In this document: positions 61,959-64,000 of the stretch, in pieces
Layout: every line of letters begins with the position of its first letter
How positions within the stretch are numbered: the first letter of the stretch is position 1
Source of the DNA: Artemisia argyi
Lineage: Eukaryota; Streptophyta; Magnoliopsida; Asterales; Asteraceae
Assembly: GCA_030686995.1 (NCBI GenBank)
Contig: CM060702.1
Location: 69,035,440-69,099,439, forward strand
Direction: 5' to 3'
DNA: 64,000 bases
The notes under the pieces: generated by a model
Databases searched by the model: none
The model's input: the letters and a program-made list of their open reading frames with translations, nothing else
Told to the model about the DNA's origin: nothing
Translations under genes and position numbers: made by a program

Positions 61959-62315
61959 TGTTGAACTATAAGACCTTGATAGATAATCGTGTGTTCCTTT
62001 TATACACAAGGAACCCTAAACCGTGTGTTCCTTTTATACATAATCGTGTGTTCCTTTTATACACAAGGAACCCTAAACCGTTTCCCAAGAAACGTATATT
62101 CTAAAACTTCTAAAAGATATGCATTATCACTTCCTAAATAAACTCATGCATATCCAAACTATAATACATAAAATACGGAAATACTATATCCGCATAAACT
62201 AATAATGCTGAAACTAGTCTTCAGCAGATACACTGCTTCAGCAGGAACCAACACTTCAGCAGTAACCTTCAGCAGAAACACTCAGCAGAATTCTTACTTA
62301 ACCGAATTCCCAACA
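61959..62315 (-). repeat. Copia-2 5' LTR (357 bp, rearranged)
   Basis: The ends match the 3' LTR (TGTTGAACTATAAG ... CCCAACA; TSD ATAAC outside). It lacks about 170 bp of R/U5-side sequence present in the 3' LTR and instead carries a tandem repeat so that CCTTTTATACA (TATAAAAG on the minus strand) occurs three times at about 61996, 62030 and 62053. TTCAGCAG motifs are at 62219-62290. Confidence 0.88.
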
Positions 62316-64000
62316 ATAACCATAGCCAAAGGTGTCCTTAAGAACAATGTATATGTCATGAAGATGGATCCAACATCTAGAGACAAACTTTGTCTTACCT
62401 CATTAGATGAATCTTCAACTTTATGGCATAGACGTTTAGGACACGCTAACATGACTCCTCCAAAGACTTAGTTCGAAACCTACCTAAGTTGAAATACGAC
62501 CAACACTTTTGTGATGCTTGCAAAGTCGGTAAACAAGTCCATAGTAGCCATAAGGCTAAAAACTTGGTTTCTACATCTAGGTGTCTAGAACTTTTGCATA
62601 TGGATTTATTTGGTCAATCCGCTATACAAAGTTTTGGAGGTAACTTCTACACTTTGGTTATAGTTGATGATTACTCAAGATATACTTGGACAAATTTTTT
62701 GAAAAGTAAAAATGAAGCTTTTGATAAATTTGAGATTCTAAGTAAGAAATTCAAAATCAAGTAGGATCTAATATTGTGTCTATTAGAACGGATCACGGTC
62801 GTAAATTTGATAACGAATTTCAATTTGGAAACTTTTGTGATATTAATGGTATAACTCATAACTTTTCGGCTCCACGTACTCCTCAATCTAATGGTGTAGT
62901 AGAACGTAAAATCCGGACATTGCAAGAGATGAGTAGAACAATGCTTAATGAACAAAACATTCCACAAAAGTTTTGGTGTAATGCCGTTGACACATCAACA
63001 TACATTTTAAATCGAGTATTAATTAGACCATTTTTGAATAAAACCCCTTATGAACTATATAAAGGTAAAAAGCCTACATTAGGATACTTTAGAGTGTTTG
63101 GAAGTAAATGTTTCATTCTTAATACCAAGGATTATCTCACCAAATTTGACCCAAGGTCTTATGAAGGTGTATTTCTTGGATATTCACAAAATAGTAAAGC
63201 GTACATTGTTTTGAACAAAGAAACCTTAAGAGTCGAGGAATCGTTGAAACTAACATTTGACGAGAGTCCACCTCCCTCTAAGACATCACCTTTGGTAGAT
63301 GATGACTTAGTTGAAAGCCAAGCAATAGAAAATCAAGAAATTTTAAGTGATGGCAAGGAAGATGAACTATTAAACAAAGAACTTGTCAATGTCAAAGAAT
63401 CTAAAAGTCATCCATTAGATGGTGTCATTGGCAACATTAATGAAAGAACACTAAGATCAAAAGTTCAAAATGAAAGCAACTACTTTTGTTTCGTGTCAAC
63501 CATTGAACCTAAAAATATTAATGAAGCCATTAAAGATGAGTCTTGGGTAATTGCAATGCAAGAAGAGTTAAACCAATTTGTTAGGAATGATGTATGGACA
63601 TTAGTTCCTCAACCAAAGAGTCAAACTATAATTGGAACAAAATGGGTATTTCGTAATAAAATGGATGAAAATGGAATTGTGTCTAGAAACAAAGCTAGGC
63701 TAGTTGCACAAGGCTATAACCAACAAGAAGGCATTGACTACGATGAAACTTTTGCTCCGGTTGCTAGGCTCGAGTCAATTAGAATCTTACTTGCATATGC
63801 ATGTGCACATAATTTTAAACTCTTTCAAATGGACGTCAAAAGTGCATTTCTAAACGGAGTCATAAATGAAGAAGTGTATGTTGCTCAACCACCGGGCTTC
63901 ATCGATTTTAAAAAACCAAATCATGTTTATAAACTTAAAAAGGCTCTTTACGGACTTAAGCAAGCTCCAAAAGCATGGTATGATCGACTTAAAACCTTCC
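62316..64000 (+). pseudogene. Copia-3 pol: integrase and reverse transcriptase, incomplete at the window edge
   Basis: After the ATAAC duplication the frame resumes with IAKGVLKNNVYVMKMD, LWHRRLGHANM, then a shift near 62455 (small deletion), HFCDACKVGKQ and HMDLFGQSA. A one-base shift near 62745 follows. From there to 64000 the frame is fully open: [58 protein letters not shown] and [13 protein letters not shown]. The integrase Asp, Asp and Glu are present. The gene continues beyond the window. Confidence 0.9.

Larger units (their letters stand above)
31644..62315 (-). mobile_element. Copia-2: Ty1/Copia retrotransposon with two accessory ORFs, split by Copia-1
   Basis: Read on the minus strand: 5' LTR 62315-61959, primer-binding site, gag (61874-59163), protease-integrase (59162-57466), [Copia-1 insertion], reverse transcriptase-RNase H (39754-37899), polypurine cluster, antisense ORF on the plus strand (36873-37322), ORF3 (36428-32942), polypurine tract and 3' LTR 32128-31644. 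It is flanked by ATAAC on both sides. Pol has several stops. The Gag style (MPGSDDEVD start, UBN2-type) is common in Asteraceae; I do not assign a lineage. Confidence 0.9.
26838..64000 (+). mobile_element. Copia-3: Ty1/Copia retrotransposon, split by Copia-2, runs off the right edge
   Basis: This is the outermost element of the nest. On the plus strand it has a 5' LTR (26838-29372, itself interrupted by a Gypsy solo LTR), a primer-binding site (29373-29390), gag and protease (29428-31643), then resumes at 62316 with integrase and reverse transcriptase to 64000. Copia-2 sits in it with the perfect duplication ATAAC (31639-31643 and 62316-62320), and the reading frame is continuous across the empty site. 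Its LTR ends and gag are related to Copia-1. The 3' LTR is outside the window. Confidence 0.9.

Overview
This is nuclear DNA from a flowering plant, most likely an asterid. The codon use and style of the Ty1/Copia and Ty3/Gypsy polyproteins resemble those I know from Asteraceae, especially the tribe Anthemideae; that placement is recall, not proof. The sequence is AT-rich, has spliced genes with GT-AG introns, MITEs, long (TA)n and poly-A tracts, and about 35 kb of nested LTR retrotransposons. There is no bacterial signature, CRISPR array, or rRNA or tRNA gene that I can support.

1-26.8 kb is gene-bearing. An 11-exon gene (648-6561, +) encodes an 894-residue membrane protein of ER body (MEB)-like protein with a VIT/CCC1-like C-terminus. 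Convergent to it, a small four-exon gene (7204-9769, -) encodes an 88-residue LYR-motif mitochondrial-type protein; its exons are too short to show as ORFs. An F-box/FBD/LRR gene (13240-14718, -) carries a nonsense codon and a frameshift and is probably a pseudogene. A frameshifted NAM-associated-type fragment lies at 24526-25078. Between them are a LINE tail, a solo Copia LTR with a perfect TSD, a long near-perfect hairpin, several MITEs (one Stowaway), a diverged three-copy repeat of unknown origin, a GGTCCGGT-rich repeat, and two inverted-repeat elements embedded in (TA)n tracts.

26.8-64 kb is a Russian-doll stack of four LTR retrotransposons. Copia-3 (+, starts 26838, runs off the right edge) is split by Copia-2 (-, 31644-62315, TSD ATAAC). 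Copia-2 is split by Copia-1 (-, about 39755-57465, with a tandem partial second copy). Copia-1 is split by a Gypsy element (-, 45727-53385, TSD TTCCC). A solo LTR of the same Gypsy family (TSD GTAAA) also sits inside the Copia-3 5' LTR. All have decayed coding regions; many of the stops are consistent with C-to-T change.

The most interesting signal is in the non-coding parts of this stack. Each family has its own short repeated, mostly palindromic motif on the promoter side of its LTR, and the same motif recurs once inside the element. In Copia-1 the internal copy, together with a TATAAATAT box, sits just upstream of an extra 230-codon ORF. In Copia-2 it lies in the 444-bp gap between two divergent accessory ORFs: a very large sense ORF3 (about 1.1 k codons) and an antisense 149-codon ORF. 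This suggests LTR-like promoter modules reused for accessory genes. Polypurine tracts are also repeated inside the Gypsy element and Copia-2.
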